Shown: positions 9,488 to 18,263 of the stretch, in pieces
Position numbering within the stretch: the stretch's first letter is position 1
How the letters are laid out: each line of letters begins with the position of its first letter
From: Butyrivibrio sp. AE2015
Lineage (GTDB): Bacteria > Bacillota > Clostridia > Lachnospirales > Lachnospiraceae
Assembly (NCBI RefSeq): GCF_000420825.1
Contig: NZ_ATVR01000002.1
Location: 62,001-126,000, forward strand
DNA: 64,000 bases
Direction: 5' to 3'
Notes under the pieces: model-generated
Told to the model about the DNA's origin: nothing
Database searches by the model: none
What the model saw: the letters and a program-made list of their open reading frames with translations, nothing else
Position numbers and translations under genes: made by a program

Positions 9488-10147
9488 CTACATTCGGAAC
9501 ATCAATTCTTTTCCCAGGGAAATGAAATATGCAATTCCCTGAGCGACCATGCTAAAGAAGATCATCAGGATAAATATCATTACCAGCATTGCAAAAAGTG
9601 TTGCTACAACGAACAATAAGTTCTTGCCTGCGGAATACTCGTGGATCTGCCCCATTGCCGCTATTATCAAAAGAGCTGAATAAACTAATGATAATAAGCT
9701 TACAACCGAGTAGAATTCTGCTTCCTGAACTGTTACAAAATTACTGAATATCATGAGCGGAAACTGTATCAGGACGTATGGAGTAAATGCATAGCAGGTT
9801 GCCATGTAAACCTGTCCAAGTCTTCCTTTTCCATCAAACAGTGTTGTAAGTCCCCAGTTTCCAAGTACCCAGAGAGCAAGCGGAAAAACTACACTTGCCA
9901 GATACATGAAGATATTTAAGTCTTCCCAGTAAACTTCCATAAACAGAAAACTTGTATAGCGAAGCTTTAATATTCTTATGAGAAGCGCCAGCGCAAGTAT
10001 GGTATTGGCTGCTGCATATGTGCCTCTCTTTTCATGAGTAAGATCCCAGAAGCCATCCAGAGGATGAGTCGTGCAGTAAAGTGCAAACTTGAGGGAATCT
10101 ATATATTTTTCTTTTGGAGTAAGATTTTCTCTAACATTTGCTATCAT
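9488..10147 (-). CDS. YIP1-family integral membrane protein
   Basis: The 219-residue protein starts with a cytoplasmic segment (about 1-40) containing DGFWDLTHEKRGTY. Roughly five membrane helices follow, the arrangement of Yip1/YIPF-domain proteins. Bacterial members have no established biochemical role. The start has AAAAAGGTG at good spacing. It sits 4 bases after the NHL-protein gene and 12 bases before the DUF5696 frame, so the three are very probably co-translated. A scaffold or assembly role for the surface proteins encoded next to it is inference only. Confidence 0.75.
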   Translation of the reverse strand: MIANVRENLTPKEKYIDSLKFALYCTTHPLDGFWDLTHEKRGTYAAANTILALALLIRILKLRYTSFLFMEVYWEDLNIFMYLASVVFPLALWVLGNWGLTTLFDGKGRLGQVYMATCYAFTPYVLIQFPLMIFSNFVTVQEAEFYSVVSLLSLVYSALLIIAAMGQIHEYSAGKNLLFVVATLFAMLVMIFILMIFFSMVAQGIAYFISLGKELMFRM

Positions 10148-10151
10148 AGCT

Positions 10152-11666
10152 TCACCTTTTTTCTTCTACTTTGAATATGTCAGCATTATCAATCTGCCAC
10201 CTGATGCTCTTTATCTTTCCTATGGAAAGAGGAACCAAAAACAGTATAATGACAAATGCTACTATCCATCCGATGTGAGCCTCAACCCACTCTTTTCTGT
10301 ACTGCTTATAGGCCTTTGAGTAGTTCTCTCTGTCATATTTAAGTTCGAAATACTTCATGGCATCTTTGTATTGTTCCTGACGAAGAAGTGCTCTTCCGAT
10401 TCCGATGTAAGCAAGGTCGTAGTTGCCATTCTGGTCCATGACCTGCTGCCAGTAATTACCTGAAGCCTCGTAATTGCCCTTATCAAATTCCTCTATTGCG
10501 CTATATACAAGGTTTCCAAATTCAGTAGGAACAAAAGATGTTATTGAGCAGTCAAGACTGTCTACAACATAAAGCTCATGGCCGATGTGCTCAATTGCTG
10601 ATGGTCTTCTAAAGTATCCATCCATGTTACCGTTTCCACCGAAAGCAAATACCATTCTGCCCTGGTCATCATATGCAAAAAGTCTTCCTCTGTTTCTGTC
10701 CAGGCATACATAGATGTCATTGTCCATAACTGTTACATCTGTGAGGATTGAAGGTCCTTCATATCCACCGCCGGATCCAAGATAAAGATCTCCACCCACT
10801 GACCAGTTGCCGTTGGAAACCAGAATATCGTCACCCATGAGGTTCAATTTTCTTACAGCATTCTCATCTGATCTTGCCTGATCTTCCGTACGGGCTTTTG
10901 TTGCATATATGAAACCTTCATAGTCCATGTAGATGTTTTCATACTCTGTAGGAACGAATGACTCAAGTTTTGCTCTCTGTTCCTGAGAAGCAAGTTTCTT
11001 CCATATATAATCTGTCCACTCAAAGCTAACAGGTGTCGCTCCTACAAATCCTGAGAAAGTGCCGTCATTTTCGTACTTCACAAGACCTTTGTTTATTCCT
11101 GATGCGATACAGTAAACTCTCTCTGCCGTATCAACTACCAGTTTATTTGGCTGAAAAACAAGTGAAGGATCAAGGGTATTATCTGTGGGTTTGATAAATT
11201 CCATCAGATAGTTGAAGTCCTTATCAACCTTCAGTATCCTTGCATTTCCCTGATCTGCTATGAAGATATTTCCATCTTCTGAAACTGAGATATCAGTGGG
11301 ATTGTTAAAGGTTGCAGGTCCTGATCCGCCTTTTATTGAATCTACAACTCTTACAACTTCAAGCTTCTCAGGTGATACTCTGTTTAATTCAATGATCCTG
11401 TTATTACCGCTATCGCACAGATAAAGGGAATTACCGTCAGCAAACAACCCTTGAGGATTTTTAAGTTTGACATCAAGTCCAAGCTCTGAAGATGTGAGTA
11501 CTTTGCTGACAGAATACAGATCAGGACTCTCCTGAACATCTCCCCAATAATCGTAGTTATACGTGTAGTGTTTCTCTTCTGCGCAGGCCGTAACAGGCTG
11601 GAAAAGCACAACTGATACACCAATGAATGCTGCTAAAGTTTTTATGAATAAATTCTTTTTACGCAT
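10152..11666 (-). CDS. Secreted NHL-repeat beta-propeller protein with TPR and C-terminal membrane anchor
   Basis: From the ATG at 11666 (AAGGTCAAGG upstream) the protein has 504 residues. It has a signal peptide ending near TACAEE. NHL-type blades follow, with repeated patterns such as GLFADGNSLYLCDSGNNRIIEL and DISVSEDGNIFIADQGNARILKV. A TPR-like helical region (ALLRQEQYKDAMKYFELKY) and a C-terminal membrane helix (IGWIVAFVIILFLVPL) complete it. An upstream in-frame start at 11744 lies inside the permease gene and is rejected. The layout suggests an outward-facing propeller used for binding or sensing. Function is unknown. It lies between the permease gene and the YIP1 gene of the same operon. 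Confidence 0.8.
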   Translation of the reverse strand: MRKKNLFIKTLAAFIGVSVVLFQPVTACAEEKHYTYNYDYWGDVQESPDLYSVSKVLTSSELGLDVKLKNPQGLFADGNSLYLCDSGNNRIIELNRVSPEKLEVVRVVDSIKGGSGPATFNNPTDISVSEDGNIFIADQGNARILKVDKDFNYLMEFIKPTDNTLDPSLVFQPNKLVVDTAERVYCIASGINKGLVKYENDGTFSGFVGATPVSFEWTDYIWKKLASQEQRAKLESFVPTEYENIYMDYEGFIYATKARTEDQARSDENAVRKLNLMGDDILVSNGNWSVGGDLYLGSGGGYEGPSILTDVTVMDNDIYVCLDRNRGRLFAYDDQGRMVFAFGGNGNMDGYFRRPSAIEHIGHELYVVDSLDCSITSFVPTEFGNLVYSAIEEFDKGNYEASGNYWQQVMDQNGNYDLAYIGIGRALLRQEQYKDAMKYFELKYDRENYSKAYKQYRKEWVEAHIGWIVAFVIILFLVPLSIGKIKSIRWQIDNADIFKVEEKR

Positions 11667-11685
11667 ATCGCCTTGACCTTTCGCT

Positions 11686-12549
11686 TTAATCTTTAAGACC
11701 TGAGCTAGCCATTGTTTCAAGGATCTGGCTCTCAGAGAATACAAAGATAATGATTGGAACGATCATAACAACAACAAGAACGGCTGCTCCCTGTCCTGTT
11801 CTTGCAATTCCTCCGCTCTGAATCTGCTGAAGGGCATATACAAGAGTTTTTCTTTCTTCTGAATAGATATATGTTGATGCCTTGTTGTTCCAAAGAGCCT
11901 GAACCGAGAAGATAATAAGTGTCATCCACGCAGGCTTAACGTTTGGCATTACTATTCCTGAAAATACTTTCCACTCATTGGCACCGTCAATCTTGGCTGC
12001 TTCTATAAGTGATGTAGGAAGTCCTTCCATGAACTGCTTCATAAGGAAAAGACCCATTGGTGAAGCGAAGGCCGGGATGATGATTGACCAGTAAGTATCG
12101 ATCCATCCGAGTTTGTTAAGTATCAGGTAGTTAGGAATCTGTGTTACCCAACCTGTGAACATCATGGCTACTGTTACAAGTTTGAAAAATGCCTTGTTTC
12201 CTGGGAAATCATATTTCGCAAGAACGAAAGCTCCCATTGAGGCAATGATAAGGTGCCCTGCTGTTCCAACAAATGTGATGAAAACTGTGTTGAACAGGTA
12301 TCTTGTAAATGTGACCCAGGATTTTCCCATTGTTACAAACAAATCTGAGAAGTTATCAAGCGTAGGATGCTGAGGAAAAATTCTCGGTGGGAATTTAAAA
12401 AGTTCATCCAGAGGCTTAAGTGCACTGCTGACTGCGTATATGATCGGAAAAGCCATGACTATGGCAACAAGTACAAGGAAAACGTAAAGTGCTATATCTC
12501 CTGCAATTGATCTGTTCGGTTTTCTTTTCTTAATTAGCTTCTTGCTCAT
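11686..12549 (-). CDS. Carbohydrate ABC transporter permease (MalG-like), second importer
   Basis: This 287-residue permease has the usual six membrane helices and the EAA loop IEAAKIDGANEWKVFSGIVMP. I chose the ATG at 12549. A TTG at 12561 directly abuts the AGGAG sequence and is too close to be used. The chosen start follows the previous stop codon by one base, indicating coupling. It partners the 12551-13489 permease and the 982-residue binding protein. It is clearly different in sequence from the first importer's permease at 4943-5953, so the two importers are not a recent tandem duplication. Confidence 0.92.
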   Translation of the reverse strand: MSKKLIKKRKPNRSIAGDIALYVFLVLVAIVMAFPIIYAVSSALKPLDELFKFPPRIFPQHPTLDNFSDLFVTMGKSWVTFTRYLFNTVFITFVGTAGHLIIASMGAFVLAKYDFPGNKAFFKLVTVAMMFTGWVTQIPNYLILNKLGWIDTYWSIIIPAFASPMGLFLMKQFMEGLPTSLIEAAKIDGANEWKVFSGIVMPNVKPAWMTLIIFSVQALWNNKASTYIYSEERKTLVYALQQIQSGGIARTGQGAAVLVVVMIVPIIIFVFSESQILETMASSGLKD

Positions 12550-12550
12550 A

Positions 12551-13489
12551 TCAAGTTCCAACTCTCCTTAAAAGACTCTGGATTGCCTTGTTGCAAAGTA
12601 TCATCATAAGGAACAATATTGTTGCTATTGCGCAGGCATAACCCATTTCAAATCTTGAAAAACCATAGTCAAACAAATGAGTAACAATTGTACGTGCAGC
12701 ATAATCTGTACTTGGATATCCACAAAGAGCCATAGTCACATCTGCGACACCAAATGATGATGTGATGGACATAACTGCACCGAACATAAGCATTGGTTTC
12801 ATGTTTGGAAGTGTGATATACCAAAGCTCCTGCCATCTGTTCTTTATTCCATCCATGTACCCGGCTTCGAACTGAGCTCTGTCTACGCCCTGAAGTCCGG
12901 CTACGAATGAAAGGAATCCTGTTCCCAAACTCATCCAGAGGATAACCAGCATACATATTGGAAGCATGTAATGTGGATCAATAAGCCAAAGCTTAGGACC
13001 ATCAATGATTCCCACACTCATCAGGAAAGCGTTTACGTATCCGTAAGCATCTCCTCTAAAGAACACTGAGAAGATAACATAACAGTTACCTGCAATTGAT
13101 GGCGCATAGAACACGATTACCGCTATACTTCTGATCCATCTTGGAAGCTCATTTATAAGCCATGCAAACAGGAAAGAAAGAATGTAGCCCAAAGGTCCTG
13201 TTATCAGTGCTATCATCAGTGTGTTTTTTACACCTATCAGGAAGATATCATCCTGGAGCACAAGGCTTATGTAGTTCTGAAGTCCGATAAATCTCGGCGG
13301 TTCAAGGATGTTGTAATATGTGAAGCTGTAGTAGATTGATGCAACTACAGGGAACACATAGAACATAGTGAACAATATTGCATATGGAGCAAGAAAGAGA
13401 TAACACATCTTGCGGTTTTTGGCCTTTTTAAGTGCCACTGTAAAATTATGCTTTCGAAGCTTTATATACTTCTGCAGATATTCCTTCAT
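12551..13489 (-). CDS. Carbohydrate ABC transporter permease (MalF-like), second importer
   Basis: The 312-residue membrane protein has an N-terminal basic stretch, a first helix (YLFLAPYAILFTMFYVFPVV) and the EAA-type loop FEAGYMDGIKNRWQELWYITLP. GGAG lies 8 bases before the ATG. It lies 26 bases after the large binding-protein gene, matching the usual order binding protein, MalF-like, MalG-like. It forms half of the membrane channel of the second importer. The substrate is inferred to be a xylan-derived oligosaccharide. Confidence 0.92.
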   Translation of the reverse strand: MKEYLQKYIKLRKHNFTVALKKAKNRKMCYLFLAPYAILFTMFYVFPVVASIYYSFTYYNILEPPRFIGLQNYISLVLQDDIFLIGVKNTLMIALITGPLGYILSFLFAWLINELPRWIRSIAVIVFYAPSIAGNCYVIFSVFFRGDAYGYVNAFLMSVGIIDGPKLWLIDPHYMLPICMLVILWMSLGTGFLSFVAGLQGVDRAQFEAGYMDGIKNRWQELWYITLPNMKPMLMFGAVMSITSSFGVADVTMALCGYPSTDYAARTIVTHLFDYGFSRFEMGYACAIATILFLMMILCNKAIQSLLRRVGT

Positions 13490-13515
13490 TGTCAGTTCTC
13501 CATCGGTTTTTGTTT

Positions 13516-16464
13516 TTATTCAACCGGCATACCAAACTCAATACGTTTCTTCTTGATTTCTTCATCAATCAGAATTGAGTAATCGATGATTGTCTCTCTG
13601 GAATCAACCTTATCGTTGATTACTTTTCTTATGGCATTTGAGATGTGTCTTCCTGTGAAGTATCCACCTGGCACTTCTCTTATACCAACTGTGTTGTCCC
13701 ACTGCTCACTTAATACTTTGATATCATCTGCGCTCCAGGAAAGATTTTCGAATGCATCCCTGTTTGCTGTTGCATATCTTGCAGATGAACCAAGGAGTGC
13801 CTCGATCTCTCTACCGAATCTTACCTGTGTATCAGCATTTGCCCACCACTTCATGAACTCCCATGAATTTTGTCTGAGCTCTTCATCCTCTGTTGCGATC
13901 ATCATTGTTGCGGTTCCTGTGATGAAGTCTGATCTGTCGATATATTTTTTACCGTTTGCATCTACTCTCTCGGTTCCCGGGATCAGTGTGAAGTCCCAGA
14001 GGCCTCTTATTTCAGGAGCTGAAACCATAAGTGTGTTGTAGGTTGAATATGGTGCTACACCTATTGGCATTTCTCCTGCACGGAATCTGCTTACAAAGTC
14101 ATAGATAGTTGGGATTCCATAGTCGTTAAAGTATCTTACGTAGTCATCGAATGCCTTTACTCCGGCTTCGGTATTAACCGTTGTCTTTGTTCCCGCCTCG
14201 TTGTACATGTCTCCGCCATACTGGTAAAGTAGTGAGAAGTACATTGAAAGGTCAGGCACATTTGACATGATCGATGTTGACGCTGCTGCAGCTCCGCTAC
14301 TTCCTGCTGCTGTCGGGATACCGATTGAAAGGTTATTTCCCTGAATCGTAGGAAGCATCTCGATCAGCTCTTTCCATGTCTGTGGTGTTTCAAGCTCAAG
14401 CTCTTCCAGTACATCTTTTCTATAGAACATTACGTTGAAGCCCTGTGTCTCCGGAATACCGTAAATATGTCCGTCAAGTCTATACTGTTCATATGAACTC
14501 TCTGAATAGTGAGATAAAACTTCTTCCCATCCATCAAACTGTGTTATATCCTCTGCTGCACCTCTGAGGGCGTAGTTTACAGGCTGATCGGCACCAACTG
14601 ATAAAACTACGTTTGGTCCTCGTCCTGCAAGTACTGCGTTAAGGAGTGCGCCGGGATCTACAATCTCTACGTTTACCTTTACTCCTGAATTTGGAGTAAA
14701 ATCATCATCAACCATGGACTTAAGGATTGTTCCCTGGTCTCTACCTGTGAGTACCCAAACCTTTACTACTTTATCGCTTGAGTTCTCATCGTAAACATCA
14801 CCAACTGAGTTATAGTCCACAAAGAATGATGCGATGAAAGACTTTACTTCATGGCCTGCTTTAGTAAAGAAGTTGGCCTTATCTTTTTTTACCTTGGCAT
14901 CAGTTCCTGAAATCACCAGGTAATCCACATCAAGCTTTGTTTCACTCATCTTAAGAGATGCTGTACCAAGAGCTGTTATGTTGTCCTTGAATGTAACAAA
15001 CTCTGTTGTGATCTTTTGAGGCTTTTCTATAAATCTTTCAAGCTGCTGGGCGATAGTCTGCGCTGTTGCGATGTTATCTGCTTTCTGTCCGGAGTAAGCA
15101 ACCATATCATCAACGATCTTGTAAAGTCTTTTTGCTTCAAGATCCATGGCCCTCATAATTTCCGGATATGTTGTATCAATATGATAATCTCTGTACACAT
15201 CAGGTCTTGCACCTGTGTATACCAGAATTCTTCTGTATATCTGATTCAGTCTGTAAGTTGAATCTTCCATTTCCTCAAGGATTGCACCCATACCGCCAAG
15301 AGTTGCCTCTAGTCTTACGTTGTGTGTTCCTTTTGTCAGATAGAACTTATAAGGATTTCCCTCTGCATCTGAGAGTGTCATTGAGTCCCAGTCATTGCTA
15401 TAGGCAAAAGAGATTTCTTCAAGTTCTTTAAATGGAATCTTTCCATCTATGAGTACGCTTCTGTTTGATACAGAGCCTCTTGCATAGTTCTGTCTTGCCT
15501 TGACTGTGATGTTGTAATATCCATCTTCAGGTACTTCAAAGTTCCATTCGATCCACTGTCCGGAAGCTCTCCAGGCCTCACCGCCTACGTAGTTAAGGAC
15601 TGTTGTTGTAACACTGTTTGGAACTGTTGTAGGTGATGATCTGTCATATTTTGCATAAAGTGAAGATTCTGACCTTAATGTTGAATCCTCGCCCTGAACT
15701 ACTTCAAGATAAGTTTTTGCAGCTTCTGTTCCTTCGCTGCCCTGATTGCTTGCGATATACTGCTCGTAGCTCGGTGTTTCTTTTACTCCACAAAGCTCAA
15801 CCCTTGAAAGGACCATAGGTTCATTGTCTGCTACAAATGTCAGAGTGTTGTCACCTTTTTCAAAGTAGAAAACATAAGGCTCAGCTACGAATCCCATGTC
15901 ATCTCTAAAGAATGCACTCTGCCAATCGAAGTACTCAACCTGCCTTGGACGGATCTCATTTCCCTGGTTATCTATCTTTTTCTCTCCACCGTCCATCCAC
16001 ATTCTGGTAAAAGAAATGTTTCTTGCATCTTCAAATGGAATCTCGCCGTTTACCAAAACAGTTCTCTCTGCAGGAACGCCTCTGGATTCCGGTATGTAGT
16101 AGTCGATATCTATCTGATACATTCCGGCCGTTGGAACATTTACATTCCATGTGATCTCTGAACCGGTTCCTGTGAAAACGCCATCTCTTGATGCAACTGA
16201 TTCTTTGTGCACCTCACCTGTTGACTGATAATCAAAAAGGCTGACTTCCACGTTTTCCTGTGGATAAGCATCTTTTGCATGTTCATTTATATATCCGGTG
16301 TAGGCACCAACTCTTTCCATGCCTTCAATTTCTTCGGTAAGATCGGCATCTGCATATTTGGCACTGAAGTCTTCGATTTTTCTGCTTGAAAGACCAATGC
16401 ATATGCATACTATAACTGCCAGGATTCCCACAACTATTAAAACTTTTTTAAGTGTTTTGTTCAT
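13516..16464 (-). CDS. Membrane-anchored solute-binding protein with two carbohydrate-binding-like modules
   Basis: At 982 residues this is about twice the usual size of a family 1 binding protein. Residues about 7-25 form an uncleaved-looking membrane anchor with no lipobox. Two related beta-sandwich modules follow (about 70-240 and 270-440), each with a GTYNI/MYQIDIDYY-type strand, a 'VLVNGEIPF' or 'VLIDGKIPF' turn and a 'GTHNVRLEA' or 'GDNTLTFVA' end, as in CBM6/35-like domains. A helical linker (440-560) leads to a complete solute-binding fold (about 565-982). It is the second gene of the operon, 26 bases after the xylanase. I infer that it grips a polymer or long oligomer and feeds the adjacent permeases. 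Confidence 0.85.
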   Translation of the reverse strand: MNKTLKKVLIVVGILAVIVCICIGLSSRKIEDFSAKYADADLTEEIEGMERVGAYTGYINEHAKDAYPQENVEVSLFDYQSTGEVHKESVASRDGVFTGTGSEITWNVNVPTAGMYQIDIDYYIPESRGVPAERTVLVNGEIPFEDARNISFTRMWMDGGEKKIDNQGNEIRPRQVEYFDWQSAFFRDDMGFVAEPYVFYFEKGDNTLTFVADNEPMVLSRVELCGVKETPSYEQYIASNQGSEGTEAAKTYLEVVQGEDSTLRSESSLYAKYDRSSPTTVPNSVTTTVLNYVGGEAWRASGQWIEWNFEVPEDGYYNITVKARQNYARGSVSNRSVLIDGKIPFKELEEISFAYSNDWDSMTLSDAEGNPYKFYLTKGTHNVRLEATLGGMGAILEEMEDSTYRLNQIYRRILVYTGARPDVYRDYHIDTTYPEIMRAMDLEAKRLYKIVDDMVAYSGQKADNIATAQTIAQQLERFIEKPQKITTEFVTFKDNITALGTASLKMSETKLDVDYLVISGTDAKVKKDKANFFTKAGHEVKSFIASFFVDYNSVGDVYDENSSDKVVKVWVLTGRDQGTILKSMVDDDFTPNSGVKVNVEIVDPGALLNAVLAGRGPNVVLSVGADQPVNYALRGAAEDITQFDGWEEVLSHYSESSYEQYRLDGHIYGIPETQGFNVMFYRKDVLEELELETPQTWKELIEMLPTIQGNNLSIGIPTAAGSSGAAAASTSIMSNVPDLSMYFSLLYQYGGDMYNEAGTKTTVNTEAGVKAFDDYVRYFNDYGIPTIYDFVSRFRAGEMPIGVAPYSTYNTLMVSAPEIRGLWDFTLIPGTERVDANGKKYIDRSDFITGTATMMIATEDEELRQNSWEFMKWWANADTQVRFGREIEALLGSSARYATANRDAFENLSWSADDIKVLSEQWDNTVGIREVPGGYFTGRHISNAIRKVINDKVDSRETIIDYSILIDEEIKKKRIEFGMPVE

Positions 16465-16490
16465 GTTTTTAGTCCCTATTTTTACAGTTA

Positions 16491-17939
16491 TTATTCTTGA
16501 GCAAATACCCAGAAAGCCGGCTTAGGCTCGTAATTTCCATCAAAAAGCAATGGGCATTGTTTTTGCTCTTTATTGCTTCCACCGCCTACATTTGATCTGA
16601 ACTGAAGCCATGAAAGCGTATCTATTGTTCCCCAGAAAGTCATGCCTGTTATGTTCACACCTGAGTTCTTGGCAGATTGAAGAGAATAATACATGAGGTT
16701 GTAGATCTTTCTTTGTTTCTCATACTCTTCTTCCATAGCTTCAGGGCTTCCATCATAACCATCTGTAGCTCTTAAATCCCACTCTGTAACCTGAACTGCT
16801 CCTACGACTTTTCCGTAAGCCTTTATTGATGTTTCCATCTCAGCTGCTGAAGGGCCTTCCATACTGTAATGTCCCTGCATTCCCATGGCTGAAATCCTTG
16901 TTCCTTCGCCCGGAGCTCCTTCATTTTCCTTTATCTTCTCAAGAAGCTTGATGATTCCTTCTCTCTTTTTGGCATCGCATTCGTTATAGTCGTTGTAGTA
17001 AAGCTCAAGGTCGGCAGGTGCATATTTGTTGGCATATTTAAAAGCATTTATTATGAAGTCTTCATTCTGATATACATGCCACCAGCTTGAATTGCCGCCG
17101 TGTCTGTCTTCCAAAAGATCCTCTTCAGGTCTTTCTGTATCGGTTCTGTAAGTTCCGGTTGAATCTGACACTGCTTCGTTTACAACATCCCATCCATAGA
17201 AGAGATCTTTGTAAGGGCTGCCCTCGCCTGTGAAATGTGTAAGGACTTCTCTTATGTACCACTCAAGTCTTTTGTCCATTTCTTCGGCTGTCACATAATC
17301 TTTTGTCTTGTCGTAGTCCACATGGAAGAACCACTCCGGTGTCTGTGAATGCCACAAAAGAACATGGCCTCTTACCTTTATCTGTCTGTCAGGATTTGCT
17401 TCGTTCCATTTAAGTATCTTATTAAGGATCTTTTCTGGATTAGTGTAATTAAGAACAGGAACTGTAATTGTTTCACCGTTTAGTTCTGCCTCTTTTGTTC
17501 CCGGACATTTACTTACGCTGTATCCGAAAAGTGAATCGGGTTTTAATTCATTTCCGAGGGTAACTGCATTAAAGTGAGTTGTTACCAGATCCCAAAGTTT
17601 TGAGTCCCAGGGTTCTTTTCCGGTTATGGCACATCCGATCCGGCATCCCATCTTTTTTTCTACTGCATCGCGAAGCGCCGGTATTTCTTTTGCCACATCT
17701 TGCTTTTCTGTACTCATCTGTGTACTTCCTTCTATATTCGTATCTTCTTTTGCAGATGCTTCTGTATTTGATGCTTCTTGTGTCTGTGCTTCCGCACCTG
17801 ACTCTATATTTGATTCTATGTTGGATTCTATGCTGGATTCTGCTGAAGATGCAGCTGTACTGCTCACGCTGCCGCAGGCCGATGTTGACATCATTACGGC
17901 TGCCAGAGCCATCACTGCCAGATACTTCCCCTTTACCAT
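16491..17939 (-). CDS. GH10 endo-beta-1,4-xylanase lipoprotein
   Basis: The 482-residue protein has a lipoprotein signal with Cys22 (STSAC). A Ser/Glu/Thr-rich linker (about 25-80) contains repeated SNIES-like units. A GH10 catalytic barrel follows. The acid/base glutamate is Glu255 in WDVVNEAV and the nucleophile is Glu386 in QVTEWDLR. It would cut xylan chains at the outer face of the membrane. GGGGAGG lies 7 bases before the ATG at 17939, so the upstream GTG at 17969 is not used. It is the first gene of the long operon and lies opposite the AraC regulator. Confidence 0.95.
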   Translation of the reverse strand: MVKGKYLAVMALAAVMMSTSACGSVSSTAASSAESSIESNIESNIESGAEAQTQEASNTEASAKEDTNIEGSTQMSTEKQDVAKEIPALRDAVEKKMGCRIGCAITGKEPWDSKLWDLVTTHFNAVTLGNELKPDSLFGYSVSKCPGTKEAELNGETITVPVLNYTNPEKILNKILKWNEANPDRQIKVRGHVLLWHSQTPEWFFHVDYDKTKDYVTAEEMDKRLEWYIREVLTHFTGEGSPYKDLFYGWDVVNEAVSDSTGTYRTDTERPEEDLLEDRHGGNSSWWHVYQNEDFIINAFKYANKYAPADLELYYNDYNECDAKKREGIIKLLEKIKENEGAPGEGTRISAMGMQGHYSMEGPSAAEMETSIKAYGKVVGAVQVTEWDLRATDGYDGSPEAMEEEYEKQRKIYNLMYYSLQSAKNSGVNITGMTFWGTIDTLSWLQFRSNVGGGSNKEQKQCPLLFDGNYEPKPAFWVFAQE

Positions 17940-18263
17940 CAACTTTCCTCCCCGCTTTCTAGTAATCACTTTTTGCTAAAACATATTAAAGTTGACAATG
18001 TATAGCATATAGGCTACAGGCCTGACTCGCTTACCAGTTGTTGCCAGACGACATTCAGATATTGCGATTAGGTGACAGAAATTGCCCTTCATTTTTTGTG
18101 CATTATTCACAATTGGCATAGGGATGTTCTAGAATGTATTATCTAATATGAGCAGAAAAGAATAGAGAATAGCAATTTTTGAGAAGTCTTGATAATCATA
18201 AAATGTTATCATAATTTATGAATTATTCGTAAAATAGTATCTGAAATAAGAGAGGTTACAGCT
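17940..18263. promoter_or_regulatory. Divergent control region between xylanase operon and AraC regulator
   Basis: This region of about 320 bases holds no gene. On the minus strand there is a TATACA box near 17998 with no clear -35, as expected of an activator-dependent promoter. The plus-strand promoter for the regulator is listed separately. Binding sites for the AraC-type regulator would be expected here, but I could not define a convincing direct repeat. Confidence 0.45.
18113..18142 (+). promoter_or_regulatory. Likely sigma-A promoter of the AraC-type regulator gene
   Basis: TTGGCA (18113-18118) and TATTAT (18137-18142) are separated by 18 bases, upstream of the gene at 18264. Confidence 0.5.

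Noticed and set aside
11667-11744. N-terminal extension of the NHL protein
   Set aside because: It lies inside the permease gene. The ATG at 11666 has a ribosome site and a proper signal peptide.
13586-14041. 151-codon plus-strand ORF opposite the large binding protein
   Set aside because: It is fully antisense within a long conserved gene and no supporting signals are present.
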